Shown one piece after another: positions 1 through 7,644 of a stretch of DNA of 42,284 bases. This stretch comes from an uncultured bacterium (lineage in GTDB: Bacteria; Bacillota; Clostridia; Oscillospirales; Oscillospiraceae). Below the pieces are notes generated by a model. It ran no database searches. It saw nothing but the letters and a program-made list of their open reading frames with translations, and was not told where the DNA came from. The position numbers and the translations under genes were made by a program. The stretch covers positions 1-42,284 of the forward strand of contig CAMGIN010000012.1 in NCBI GenBank assembly GCA_946056135.1, written 5' to 3'. Within the stretch, counting starts at the first letter, position 1; every line of letters begins with the position of its first letter.

Positions 1-110
1 TGACGGTACTGCATGCAAAAGGGGCGTCAAGGATGCCGCCCCCTACGCTAAGTGCGCAAGCCTTTGATGCGCATCGCATTTCGGCAGCTTGCTGCGATAA
101 ACGATCATTT
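1..110. repeat. Right part of a MITE-like intergenic repeat, cut by window start
   Basis: Bases 21-47 (GGGGCGTCAAGGATGCCGCC followed by CCCTACG) are identical to the right arm of the repeat at 41831-41857. The right edge at 98-110 reads TAAACGATCATTT, the same terminal motif found on four other repeats of the eut locus. The left half lies outside the window. The remaining bases up to eutC (111-167) hold only the eutC leader and its AGGAG ribosome binding site; no clear promoter was seen. Confidence 0.7.
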
Positions 111-167
111 ATGGCAGCAATACTGGGCGAAGGAACCCTTATCTTACGAAACAGGTAGGAGATTCAC

Positions 168-1076
168 ATGAACAAACAAGAGCTTTCCGCCATGGTGGCG
201 GAGATATTGGGCGGCATGGAACTGGAGCCGATGGTGAAGGGCGGGGATTACCGTCCCACTGCGCCCCAGCCGGAAAAGCGGCCCACGGATTATCACGACG
301 GAGATTTTGTTCCGGATGTGACGGCGCTGGATTTACGAAAGCTGTATCTGGTGGAGAACCCGGAGAACGGGGAGAAGTACCGAAAAATGAAGGAGCGAAC
401 CCCTGCCCGGTTGGGCTGCGGCAAGGCAGGCCCCCGGTACAAAACCCTGACCATGCTCCGCTTCCGGGCAGACCATGCGGCGGCCCAGGATGCGGTATTC
501 TCCCAGGTGGATGAGGATTTCGCCGCGAAAAACGGCATGGCGGAGGTGCAAACCCGCTGCCGTGACAAGGACGAATATCTGACCCGCCCGGATCTGGGCC
601 GGTGCTTTGACGAGGAAAACCAGCGAAAGATTCGTGCCGCCATTCCCGGTACGCCCAGGGTGCAGATCGTGGTGGGGGACGGGCTCAGCTCCGCCGCCAT
701 CATGGCCAACGCCATGGACTGCCTGGAAGCCATCCGGGAGGGATTGAAGATCCGGGGCATCGATGCCGGAACGCCCATTTTCGTCCGGTACTGTCGGGTG
801 GGCGCGGGGGATGCCATCGGGGATGTGACTGGCTGTGAGCTGGTGTGTATGCTGGTGGGAGAGCGACCGGGCCTGGTGACAGACAAGAGTATGTCGGCCT
901 ATCTCACTTACAAGCCCCGGACCGGGGTGTCGGAGTCCAGCCGGACGGTGGTGTCCAACATCCACGCCCAGGGCACTCCGGCGGTGGAGGCGGGAGCCCA
1001 CATTGCGGGACTCATCGAGACGATTCTGAAAAAACAGGTCTCCGGCGTGGGACTGCATCTGGAGGCGGGGGCATGA
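168..1076 (+). CDS. eutC: Ethanolamine ammonia-lyase small subunit
   Basis: EutC, the small subunit of the adenosylcobalamin-dependent lyase that splits ethanolamine into acetaldehyde and ammonia inside the Eut microcompartment. At 302 residues it has the usual family length, and segments typical of EutC are visible, such as VQIVVGDGLSSAAI in the middle and the C-terminal half rich in Gly and Ser. AGGAG at 151-155 supports the start. The first 17 residues (MNKQELSAMVAEILGGM) form a short amphipathic helix followed by a linker, as expected for a shell-targeting peptide; this is inference by analogy with enterobacterial EutC. The stop overlaps the eutL start (ATGA). Unusually, eutB is not directly upstream but lies about 1.9 kb downstream, behind eutL, eutM and eutT. 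Confidence 0.95.
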   Translation: MNKQELSAMVAEILGGMELEPMVKGGDYRPTAPQPEKRPTDYHDGDFVPDVTALDLRKLYLVENPENGEKYRKMKERTPARLGCGKAGPRYKTLTMLRFRADHAAAQDAVFSQVDEDFAAKNGMAEVQTRCRDKDEYLTRPDLGRCFDEENQRKIRAAIPGTPRVQIVVGDGLSSAAIMANAMDCLEAIREGLKIRGIDAGTPIFVRYCRVGAGDAIGDVTGCELVCMLVGERPGLVTDKSMSAYLTYKPRTGVSESSRTVVSNIHAQGTPAVEAGAHIAGLIETILKKQVSGVGLHLEAGA

Positions 1077-1705
1077 TCCCAGTAAAGATTCTGGCCGTGC
1101 GGTATCTTGCCAATGCCAGCCCTGCCCTGTGCCAAGCGCTGGGGGTTCCGAAAGGCTATCCCTCTCTGGGCATGCTGACCACAGACTGCGATGACGCCAC
1201 CTATATTGCCCTGGACGCGGCCACCAAGGCGGCAGAGGTCCAGGTGGCCTATGGGCGGAGCTTCTATGCCGGGGCCGGCAACGCCTCTACTCCAAACGCG
1301 GGGGAGGTCATCGGCATCCTGGCGGCCCAGACTCCAGGTGCTGTGCGCAGCGGTATGGAAGCGGCGCTGGGCGCGTTGCAGCGGATTGGGTTCGAAGAAG
1401 TGAATAATGTGCCTTATCTTGCGCAAACTGTTTCTAGCGTTGGAAGCTTCCTGGCGAAGGAGGCAGGCGTACAGACAGGCAGCGCCCTGGCCTACCTGAT
1501 CGCGCCGCCGCTGGAAGGCATGTACGCCATGGATGCCGCGCTGAAGGCGGCGGATGTAACCTTATGTAAACTCTACACCCCGCCCAGCGAGACCAATTTC
1601 GGCGGCGGCTTGCTCTCCGGCACCCAAAGCGCCTGCGACGCCGCCTGCATGGCCTTTGCCGAGGCGGTGGCGGAGGTGGCGGGGCGGCCGATGGAAAATG
1701 CATAG
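1073..1705 (+). CDS. eutL: Microcompartment trimeric shell protein EutL
   Basis: Tandem-BMC-domain shell protein of 210 residues, close to the usual EutL length of about 217. In known EutL such proteins form trimers with a gated central pore in the microcompartment facet. Seen in the sequence: the N-terminal MIPVKILAVRYLANASPAL and the STPNAGEVIGILAAQTP segment typical of EutL. The ATG is chosen because it overlaps the eutC stop by four bases (ATGA) and has GGAGG seven bases upstream; a longer open frame exists upstream but runs inside eutC. It is translationally coupled to eutC and followed after 28 bases by eutM. Confidence 0.93.
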   Translation: MIPVKILAVRYLANASPALCQALGVPKGYPSLGMLTTDCDDATYIALDAATKAAEVQVAYGRSFYAGAGNASTPNAGEVIGILAAQTPGAVRSGMEAALGALQRIGFEEVNNVPYLAQTVSSVGSFLAKEAGVQTGSALAYLIAPPLEGMYAMDAALKAADVTLCKLYTPPSETNFGGGLLSGTQSACDAACMAFAEAVAEVAGRPMENA

Positions 1706-1733
1706 TGCAAATTAGCGAAAGGATGGAAGTAAT

Positions 1734-2039
1734 ATGGACACAAATTCTCTGGGCATGATCGAGACCAAGGGCCTGGTAGGGGCCATTGAGGCGGCGGACG
1801 CCATGGTGAAATCCGCCAATGTGCAGCTGGTGGGCAAGGAGCAGGTGGGCGGCGGCCTGGTGACCGTCATGGTCCGGGGCGACGTTGGCGCGGTGAAGGC
1901 TGCTACCGACGCAGGCGCTGCGGCGGCGGAAAAGGTGGGGGAGCTGATTTCCGTTCACGTCATCGCCCGGCCCCATATGGAGGTGGACGCCATCCTCCCC
2001 AAGGGCCGGGGGCCCCAGACCCCGACCGCGGGAAAGTAA
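1734..2039 (+). CDS. eutM: Microcompartment hexameric shell protein (EutM type)
   Basis: Single BMC domain of 101 residues, the usual size for the main hexameric facet protein. Residues 6-80 hold the BMC fold signature: [19 protein letters not shown] at the start, and [16 protein letters not shown] at the end. The C-terminal tail ([12 protein letters not shown]) is short and flexible-looking. An AAGGA site lies upstream of the ATG. It is the only single-BMC hexamer gene in the window, so it is probably the bulk shell protein. EutK- or EutS-type proteins are less likely because there is no extra helix-turn-helix or permuted start. Confidence 0.92.
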   Translation: MDTNSLGMIETKGLVGAIEAADAMVKSANVQLVGKEQVGGGLVTVMVRGDVGAVKAATDAGAAAAEKVGELISVHVIARPHMEVDAILPKGRGPQTPTAGK

Positions 2040-2042
2040 CAC

Positions 2043-2735
2043 ATGCTCTACAGCGAGCAAGCCGTCCGGGAAAACCTGCGAAACCGGGACGGAAAACGGG
2101 TCTTCTTTCTGGGGAAAGGGGACCAGCTGACCAGCGGGGCCCGGGACTTCCTGAACCGGGAGCGAATTCTGATTCTCCCGGCGGAGCAGGCAAAGCCGGA
2201 GCGGTTCCGTCTGCTGAGCGGCGGCTATCTGGAGGAAAAGCCGGAGCACATGACCCACCTGAACGGCGACGTGCTGGTGCCCAAGAACCACCCCCGGATC
2301 CTGTTCCGGGGGAGGATGGACACCCTGGAGGCGGAGCTGATATTGTGCCAACTGACGGACCCGGAGCTGACCGCCCCGGTAGGGGAGATTCTGGACCTGG
2401 CCCGGCAGATCATCCGGTGTGAAGTGCTGGGTCAGCCGCTGAAGCAGGAGCGCCTGTGCGGTCTGACAGAGGAGGAACAGCGTAAGCGCAGCCATTTCCC
2501 TCAGGACTACTACGGCCAGCCCCACTTCATGCCCTCAGCGGCGGACGGAATGACCATCGCCCGGCTGAACCGGGCAAGGTGCGCCGCGAGAGAGGCGGAG
2601 CTGGCGGCGGTGACGGCCTTTACTGACCCTGCGGGGAATCCCACCAGGGTGGATATCCTTCGGGCACTGAACCGCATGAGCAGTATGCTCTATATTTTGA
2701 TGATACAAAAGAAAATGCAGAATGGGAAATGCTGA
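2043..2735 (+). CDS. eutT: Ethanolamine utilisation cobalamin adenosyltransferase (EutT-like)
   Basis: EutT-type ATP:cob(I)alamin adenosyltransferase, which supplies adenosylcobalamin to EutBC. The recognisable block is residues 74-100, HMTHLNGDVLV followed by KNHPRILFRG and the acidic DTLEAE, a signature of this family. The protein is 230 residues, somewhat shorter than the enterobacterial 267. The HX11CCX2C iron-binding motif described for Salmonella EutT is not found here; only scattered cysteines are present. The start lies three bases after the eutM stop with a weak ribosome binding site, suggesting coupling. The last residues (KKMQNGKC) are encoded by AATGCAGAATG-type sequence also seen in nearby repeats, so the C-terminus may have been altered by a repeat remnant. 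Confidence 0.85.
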   Translation: MLYSEQAVRENLRNRDGKRVFFLGKGDQLTSGARDFLNRERILILPAEQAKPERFRLLSGGYLEEKPEHMTHLNGDVLVPKNHPRILFRGRMDTLEAELILCQLTDPELTAPVGEILDLARQIIRCEVLGQPLKQERLCGLTEEEQRKRSHFPQDYYGQPHFMPSAADGMTIARLNRARCAAREAELAAVTAFTDPAGNPTRVDILRALNRMSSMLYILMIQKKMQNGKC

Positions 2736-2767
2736 AGGACCTGCCGTGTTCGGATATAAGGTTAGAT

Positions 2768-2930
2768 AAATGACCGTTTATTGCAGCACCCATCGTAGGG
2801 CGGGGTCATGACCCCGCCGACCAGGTGGGAAACGCAGTCTGGCAAAATAAACGGAAACATGTGAAACCATGAGTGCTTCAGCTTACGTCATGACCTGCCC
2901 TACGATGGGTGCAAGCATATACGATCATTT
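2768..2930. repeat. MITE-like repeat between eutT and eutB
   Basis: A 163-bp element with ends AAATGACCGTTTA (2768-2780) and TATACGATCATTT (2918-2930). Inside the ends lie inverted arms: GCACCCATCGTAGGGC on the left and GCCCTACGATGGGTGC on the right. The left arm carries a further palindrome, GGCGGGGTCATGACCCCGCC. The centre resembles the repeat at 36511-36630 (shared GACCAGGT, GGAAA, GCAGTC and CAAAATA words in the same order), so they are members of one family. No gene was seen in 2736-2988. Confidence 0.85.
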
Positions 2931-2988
2931 GTGCAGCCGGAAGGAATACCTTCTTTTATATTCCGCATTTTCAAAAAGGATGAAGATT

Positions 2989-4353
2989 ATGAAGCTACAA
3001 ACCACCCTGTTGGGGAAAACCTACACATTCCGGGATATCAAACAAGTTCTGGCCAAAGCGAATGAGGAGAAGACCGGAGACAAGCTGGCGGGTCTGGCGG
3101 CGGAAACGGCCCAGGAGCGGGTGGCGGCGAAGGTGGTGCTGTCTGCCCTGACCCTGGGGGACCTGCGGGAGCATCCGGCGGTGCCCTATGAGGAGGACGA
3201 GGTCACCCGGATTATTCAGGACGACGTCAACGAGGCGGTCTACGCAAAAATCCGGGGCTGGACGGTGTCGGATCTGCGGGAGTGGATTCTGGCGGAGACC
3301 ACCACCGGAGCGGATATTCGCAAGCTCAGCCGGGGTCTGACCTCGGAAATGGTGGCGGCGGTGTGCAAGCTCATGGGAAACCTGGATCTGATTTATGCCG
3401 CCAACAAGATCACCGTCACCGCCCACTGCAACACCACCATCGGCCTGCCGGGGACCCTGAGCTGCCGCCTGCAGCCCAACCACACTACCGATGACCCCGA
3501 GGGCATCACGGCCTCCACCCTGGAGGGCCTGAGCTTTGGCGCCGGGGACGCGGTCATCGGCCTGAACCCGGTGACGGACTCTCCGGAGCAGGTGGGCAAG
3601 GTCCTGCGGCGGTTCCAGGAAATTAAGGAGCATTGGCAAATCCCCACTCAGATCTGCGTTCTGGCCCACGTCACGGCCCAGATGAAGGCGGTGCGGGCAG
3701 GGGCCCCCTGCGATCTGATCTTCCAGTCCATCGCCGGAAGCCAGAAGGGCAACGAGGCCTTTGGCTTCTCGGCGGCGACGCTGGAGGAGGCACGGCAGCT
3801 GCTGCTGAAGGACGGCACGGCGGAGGGGCCCAATGTCATGTATTTCGAGACCGGCCAGGGCTCCGAGCTCAGCTCCAACGCCCACCATGACACGGACCAG
3901 GTAACCATGGAGGCAAGGTGCTACGGCTTTGCCAAACGGTTCCAGCCCTTCCTGGTGAACACCGTGGTGGGCTTCATCGGCCCGGAATACCTTTACGATG
4001 CCCGGCAGGTCACTCGAGCGGGACTGGAGGACCACTTCATGGGCAAGCTGACGGGCATCTCCATGGGCTGCGACTGCTGCTACACCAACCACATGAAGGC
4101 GGACCAGAACGACATCGAGAATCTGGCAAGCCTGCTGACCCTGGCCGGGTGCAACTACTTCATGGGCATCCCCCACGGGGACGACATCATGCTGAACTAC
4201 CAGACCACCGGTTTCCGGGAGTCGGCGGCCCTGCGGGAGCTGACGGGAAAGACCGCCATCCCGGAATTCCAGCGCTGGCTGGAAAAAATGGGCTTTGTGG
4301 AGAACGGAAAGCTGACCAAGAAAGCCGGAGACGGATCAAGTTTGTTGTTTTAG
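2989..4353 (+). CDS. eutB: Ethanolamine ammonia-lyase large subunit
   Basis: Catalytic TIM-barrel large subunit of the B12-dependent ethanolamine ammonia-lyase; it pairs with EutC. Length 454 residues matches the family (E. coli 453). Conserved stretches seen: TTTGADIRKLSRGLTSEM, TAHCNTTIGLPGTL, GLNPVTDSPEQVGKV, SSNAHHDTDQVTMEARCYGF and MGCDCCYTNHMKADQNDIEN. The ATG at 2989 is preferred because AGGA lies eight bases before it; a nearby ATG at 2980 overlaps that site. The open frame extends upstream into the repeat, which is not counted as coding. eutB stands alone between two repeats, separated from eutC by three genes, whereas in most known clusters eutB and eutC are adjacent. Confidence 0.96.
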   Translation: MKLQTTLLGKTYTFRDIKQVLAKANEEKTGDKLAGLAAETAQERVAAKVVLSALTLGDLREHPAVPYEEDEVTRIIQDDVNEAVYAKIRGWTVSDLREWILAETTTGADIRKLSRGLTSEMVAAVCKLMGNLDLIYAANKITVTAHCNTTIGLPGTLSCRLQPNHTTDDPEGITASTLEGLSFGAGDAVIGLNPVTDSPEQVGKVLRRFQEIKEHWQIPTQICVLAHVTAQMKAVRAGAPCDLIFQSIAGSQKGNEAFGFSAATLEEARQLLLKDGTAEGPNVMYFETGQGSELSSNAHHDTDQVTMEARCYGFAKRFQPFLVNTVVGFIGPEYLYDARQVTRAGLEDHFMGKLTGISMGCDCCYTNHMKADQNDIENLASLLTLAGCNYFMGIPHGDDIMLNYQTTGFRESAALRELTGKTAIPEFQRWLEKMGFVENGKLTKKAGDGSSLLF

Positions 4354-4358
4354 ACGGT

Positions 4359-4603
4359 AGATGATCGTTTATCGTACTAACGTACGTTGGTTCCGCCTGC
4401 GTTCCGTCCACCACTGTCATTGCGAGGAGCGCAGCGACGTGGCAATCCGTTTCCCCTTTTGCACGGGCGGATTGGACGGAAAAGCTCAAAAAACGCAGCC
4501 TTTGGAGAACGGATTGCCACACCAGTGTGCGCACTGGTTCGCAATGACAGTGGTAGTCGGTACCCTTGCGGGACCAACGTACAGTGCAGTAAACGATCAT
4601 TTA
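4359..4603. repeat. MITE-like repeat, copy 1 of a 240-bp perfect inverted pair
   Basis: Bases 4361-4600 are, by base-by-base reading, the exact reverse complement of 8746-8985. The ends read ATGATCGTTTA and TAAACGATCAT. Just inside are matching arms GTACGTTGGTTCCGC and GCGGGACCAACGTAC. The body contains two diverging copies of a TGTCATTGCGA...GGCAATCCG unit in opposite orientation, a motif known from dispersed palindromic repeats in many bacteria. No transposase is encoded. Open frames through it are present in both copies only because the DNA is the same. Confidence 0.93.
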
Positions 4604-4617
4604 TCAATGGAGGATAT

Positions 4618-6039
4618 ATGGAACTGGATAAAGATTTGGCTGCCCGGCAGGAAGCACGGGAGCTGGCGAAAAAGGCGGAGATTGCGCAGCAGCAATTGGC
4701 GGCGTTTTCCCAGACCCAGCTGGACGGCATTGTGGAGGCCATTGCCAAGGCCTTTGCCAGGGAGGCCTCCGTGCTGGCGCAGATGGCGGTCAGCGAGACG
4801 GGCTTCGGAAACGTGGAGGACAAGACCGCTAAGAATATATTTGCCTCGGAGCGGGTGGCCCGGGCCGTCCGGGGTATGAAGACCGTGGGAATCCTGAAGG
4901 AGGAAGCAAAGCTCTGGGAGATCGGCGTGCCGGTGGGCGTCATTGCCGCCATCGTTCCCAGTACCAACCCCACCTCCACGGTGTGCTACAAGGCCATGAT
5001 CGCTTTGAAGGCGGGAAATTCCATCGTGTTTTCCCCCCATCCCAAGGCTCTTGCCTGCACCCGAAAGGCGGCCCAGATCGTGGCGGAGGCGGCGGAAAAG
5101 GCGGGGGCGCCAAAAGGCTCCGTGGCCTGCCTCAGCATCCCCGCTATGGCGGGATGCCAGGAGCTCATGGGAGCGGACCCGGTGCGGCTGATCCTGGCCA
5201 CCGGCGGCCCCGGTATGGTGAAGGCGGCCTACTCCTCCGGCAAACCTGCCATCGGCGTGGGAGCGGGCAATGGTCCGGCCTATATTCACCACAGCGCGGA
5301 GGTGGCCAAGGCCATGGCGTGTATTGCCCGGTCCAAGACCTTCGACAACGGCACGGTCTGCGCTTCGGAGCAGAGCATCATTGTGGAAAAGCCCCTGGAG
5401 GAGAAGGTTCGGACGGAGGGACAGCGGCAGGGCTTCTACTTTATGAACACCCAGGAGGCGGGGCAGTTGGGCAAGCTTTTGTTCCGGCCCAACGGGACGC
5501 TGAACCCGGACATTGTGGGAAAGAGTGCGGAGCGCCTTGCACAGCTGGCAGGCTTCCCGGTGCCCCATGGCACCAAAGTCCTGGTGGCCAGGGAGCAGGA
5601 GGCAGGCCCCACCCGACCCTACTCCATGGAGAAGCTGTGCCCGGTGCTGGCGTTCTTCGTCATGGACAGTGAGGACGCGGTGCTGGAGAAGTCCATGGAG
5701 GTATTGAAGCATGAGGGCAGCGGCCACACCTTTGCCATGCACGCGACAGACGAAAGCGTCATCCGCCGGTTTGCATCGAAGATCCCTGTGTCCCGCTTTC
5801 TCGTGAACACCCCGGCGGCTCTGGGCGGCATCGGAGCCACGACAGCGCTGTTCCCGGCCTTGACCCTGGGCTGCGGCGCGGTAGGTGGCAGCAGCTCCTC
5901 CAACAACATTTCTCCGCTGGATCTGATCAACATCCGCCGGGTGGCCTGGGACGCGGAGGAAGCGCATACCCCCAAGGTGGCAGTGAACCCGGACCTAGTG
6001 GAGCTGCTGACGGAAAAGATATTGGAACGGCTGGGATAA
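4618..6039 (+). CDS. eutE: CoA-acylating acetaldehyde dehydrogenase
   Basis: Aldehyde dehydrogenase superfamily enzyme turning acetaldehyde, CoA and NAD+ into acetyl-CoA inside the microcompartment. Length 473 residues fits EutE (about 467). Seen: VPVGVIAAIVPSTNPTSTV, the nucleotide-binding segment ILATGGPGMVKAAYSSGKPA, and the catalytic cysteine at about residue 248 in FDNGTVCASEQ. The ATG at 4618 has GGAGG just upstream; the longer open frame starting at 4387 runs through the repeat and is rejected. The N-terminal helix (ELDKDLAARQEARELAKKAE) could help targeting but differs from those of EutC and EutD. It is the first gene of the block bounded by the inverted repeats. The sequence after its stop (6043 onward) holds AATGCAGAATGCAGAATG repeats. 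Confidence 0.95.
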   Translation: MELDKDLAARQEARELAKKAEIAQQQLAAFSQTQLDGIVEAIAKAFAREASVLAQMAVSETGFGNVEDKTAKNIFASERVARAVRGMKTVGILKEEAKLWEIGVPVGVIAAIVPSTNPTSTVCYKAMIALKAGNSIVFSPHPKALACTRKAAQIVAEAAEKAGAPKGSVACLSIPAMAGCQELMGADPVRLILATGGPGMVKAAYSSGKPAIGVGAGNGPAYIHHSAEVAKAMACIARSKTFDNGTVCASEQSIIVEKPLEEKVRTEGQRQGFYFMNTQEAGQLGKLLFRPNGTLNPDIVGKSAERLAQLAGFPVPHGTKVLVAREQEAGPTRPYSMEKLCPVLAFFVMDSEDAVLEKSMEVLKHEGSGHTFAMHATDESVIRRFASKIPVSRFLVNTPAALGGIGATTALFPALTLGCGAVGGSSSSNNISPLDLINIRRVAWDAEEAHTPKVAVNPDLVELLTEKILERLG

Positions 6040-6042
6040 ATA

Positions 6043-6324
6043 AAATGCAGAATGCAGAATGAAGGAGTCCCCTTCGTGGATGAATGAAAAAGGATGTTAT
6101 ACGGTGGATGCTGAAATGTTTGGGTAAATGAACGTTTACAGCAGCACCCACTGTAGGGGGAGGGTCATTGACCCTCCCGCCGGCTGAAAGTTTTTGAGCG
6201 GTCAAACCTGTCGCTTTTTGTGAAAACCAGCACTGGAAGCAACCTATTTCACGCTCTGTTTCGTTACGCAGCGGGAGGGTCAATGACCCTCCCCTACAGT
6301 GGGTATGCACATAAACGATCATTT
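6043..6324. repeat. Repeat-filled gap: short AATGCAG repeats and a MITE-like element (6126-6324)
   Basis: The 326-bp gap between eutE and eutD holds no gene. At 6043-6063 there is a tandem AATGCAG word. From 6126 to 6324 runs a 199-bp element with ends AAATGAACGTTTA and TAAACGATCATTT. Its inner arms are CACCCACTGTAGGGG and CCCCTACAGTGGGTA, each joined to the palindrome GGGAGGGTCATTGACCCTCCC or its near-complement. The termini match those of the other repeats in the eut locus, while the inner part resembles the short palindrome at 33033-33057. Confidence 0.85.
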
Positions 6325-6365
6325 ATTTTCTTTTGTTACGCTCAGCAAATGATTAGGAGGAATCT

Positions 6366-6974
6366 ATGGACGGACAGGAATTGCGCTCTTTGATGGAGGC
6401 GGTGAGCCAGCGGGTGTTTGTGGAGCTGGAGGCTTCCGGGCGGCATGTGCATGTTACCGCTGAGCAGGCCAAGGCGCTGTTCGGGCATCCCCTGACCCCT
6501 CAGCGGCCCCTGTCCCAGCCGGGGCAGTACCTGGCCCAGGAGCGGGTCACGGTTATTGGGCCAAAGGGAGAGTTCCGGAATGTGGCAGTGCTTGGCCCGG
6601 AACGGAAGGAAGGGCAGGTGGAGATTTCTCTGACTGACGGTAAACAGCTGGGCATTGATGCTCCGGTGCGGCTGTCCGGGGATGTGCGGAATACGCCGGG
6701 GGCAGTGCTGGTGGGCAGCCAGGGGCGCGTTACCCTGCCCCAGGGGGTCATCGCTGCGAAGCGGCATATCCATCTGACCCCGGAGGCAGCCCAGCGGTTC
6801 GGGGTCCGGGATAAGCAGACCGTGAAGCTGCGCACCTTTACGGACCGCCCCTTGATTTTCGATGACGTAGTGGTGCGGGTCAGCCCGGACTTTGCGCCCT
6901 ACGCCCACCTTGATTATGACGAGGCCAACGCCTGTGGATTTCACAAGGGCGACCTGGGGAGAATTGTATCATGA
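6366..6974 (+). CDS. eutD: Phosphate acyltransferase, PduL/EutD family
   Basis: PduL-type phosphotransacylase, converting acetyl-CoA and phosphate to acetyl phosphate and recycling CoA inside the compartment. The 202-residue length and the tandem His motifs are typical: HVHVTAEQAKALFG near residue 28 and KRHIHLTPEAAQRFGV near residue 137, which in known PduL bind the two zinc ions. The first residues (MDGQELRSLMEAVSQRV) form an amphipathic helix and share the QEL pattern with EutC, so they are probably an encapsulation peptide (inference). AGGAGG precedes the ATG. The gene overlaps the next gene by four bases. The symbol eutD is by context; pduL is the family name. Confidence 0.92.
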   Translation: MDGQELRSLMEAVSQRVFVELEASGRHVHVTAEQAKALFGHPLTPQRPLSQPGQYLAQERVTVIGPKGEFRNVAVLGPERKEGQVEISLTDGKQLGIDAPVRLSGDVRNTPGAVLVGSQGRVTLPQGVIAAKRHIHLTPEAAQRFGVRDKQTVKLRTFTDRPLIFDDVVVRVSPDFAPYAHLDYDEANACGFHKGDLGRIVS

Positions 6975-7369
6975 CCCGGGCGCTGCTGGTTGGGAAGGAG
7001 CCGGGGACGGCACTGGGCTACCAATATGTGACGGAGCCGCCCTATGACGCGGTGGTCATCGGCTCCCTGCGCTTGTCGGAGCTTCTACGCTTCCGGGAGG
7101 AACGGGTTCTGGAAGCTCTGGCGGAGGGAAAGCCGGTTTATCTCTATACCCCGGGGCTGCCGGAGGTTCCCAAAAACCGGGCGCTGTCCGGAAGCCTGAC
7201 AGCCGCCCAGCGGGAGCTGAAGAACTGGGGCGTACTGTTTACGGACGGAGGGCGGAAGAAGCTGATTACGGCGGAAGAGGCCCGAATTCTGCGGTCTTCC
7301 GGCGCTCTGCCCAGTCCCGGCGCGGTGCTGACGCCTCTGGCAAAGGAAATTTTGGAGGGAACACAATGA
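6971..7369 (+). CDS. Uncharacterised eut-cluster protein
   Basis: A 132-residue protein with no motif that I can tie to a reaction. It starts MTRALLVGKEPGTALG, has a predicted beta-strand (YDAVVIGSL), and ends with SPGAVLTPLAKEIL. The position, between the PduL-type enzyme and EutN with four-base overlaps on both sides, corresponds to the small hypothetical protein in Firmicute eut operons described as the TIGR02536 family; membership is a guess from position and size, not a search result. The alternating alpha/beta pattern suggests a small Rossmann-like fold. No signal peptide or membrane segment is seen. It is cotranslated with neighbours, so a role in shell assembly or in handling enzymes is likely, but none is shown. 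Confidence 0.75.
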   Translation: MTRALLVGKEPGTALGYQYVTEPPYDAVVIGSLRLSELLRFREERVLEALAEGKPVYLYTPGLPEVPKNRALSGSLTAAQRELKNWGVLFTDGGRKKLITAEEARILRSSGALPSPGAVLTPLAKEILEGTQ

Positions 7370-7602
7370 AGGTAGGAAAAGTCGTGGGATCTATCTGGGC
7401 CACCCGGAAAGCCGCCTGTCTGCAGGGGCAGACCTTCCTGGTGGTGGAAAGCTGCGGCGAAGAGATCGTGGCTGCAGACCAGGTGGGAGCCGGGCCGGGA
7501 GACCGGGTACTGCTGGCGACTGGCACGGTGGCGTCCCGGTACTGCATGGACGCCCCGGTGGACGCGGCAGTGGTGGCCATTGTAGATGAGAAAGCAAAAT
7601 AA
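7366..7602 (+). CDS. eutN: Microcompartment pentameric vertex protein EutN
   Basis: EutN/CcmL-type protein of 78 residues that caps the vertices of the microcompartment shell. The family pattern is visible: MKVGKVVGSIWATRK at the start, LVVESCGEE, the glycine-rich GAGPGDRVLLATGTVAS, and the C-terminal VDAAVVAIVD. The length is slightly shorter than the usual 85-95. It overlaps the preceding gene by four bases. With EutM and EutL it completes the set of three shell folds (hexamer, pseudohexameric trimer, pentamer) needed for a closed shell. Confidence 0.93.
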   Translation: MKVGKVVGSIWATRKAACLQGQTFLVVESCGEEIVAADQVGAGPGDRVLLATGTVASRYCMDAPVDAAVVAIVDEKAK

Positions 7603-7644
7603 AAAACGAAATGCATTCTGTATTCGAAAAGTTGGGGATGTCGT

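Noticed and set aside
4387..4617. An N-terminal extension of eutE running through the 240-bp repeat
   Set aside because: The same reading frame occurs in the other repeat copy at 8693-8959 on the opposite strand, so it belongs to the repeat. A good ribosome binding site and family length support the start at 4618.
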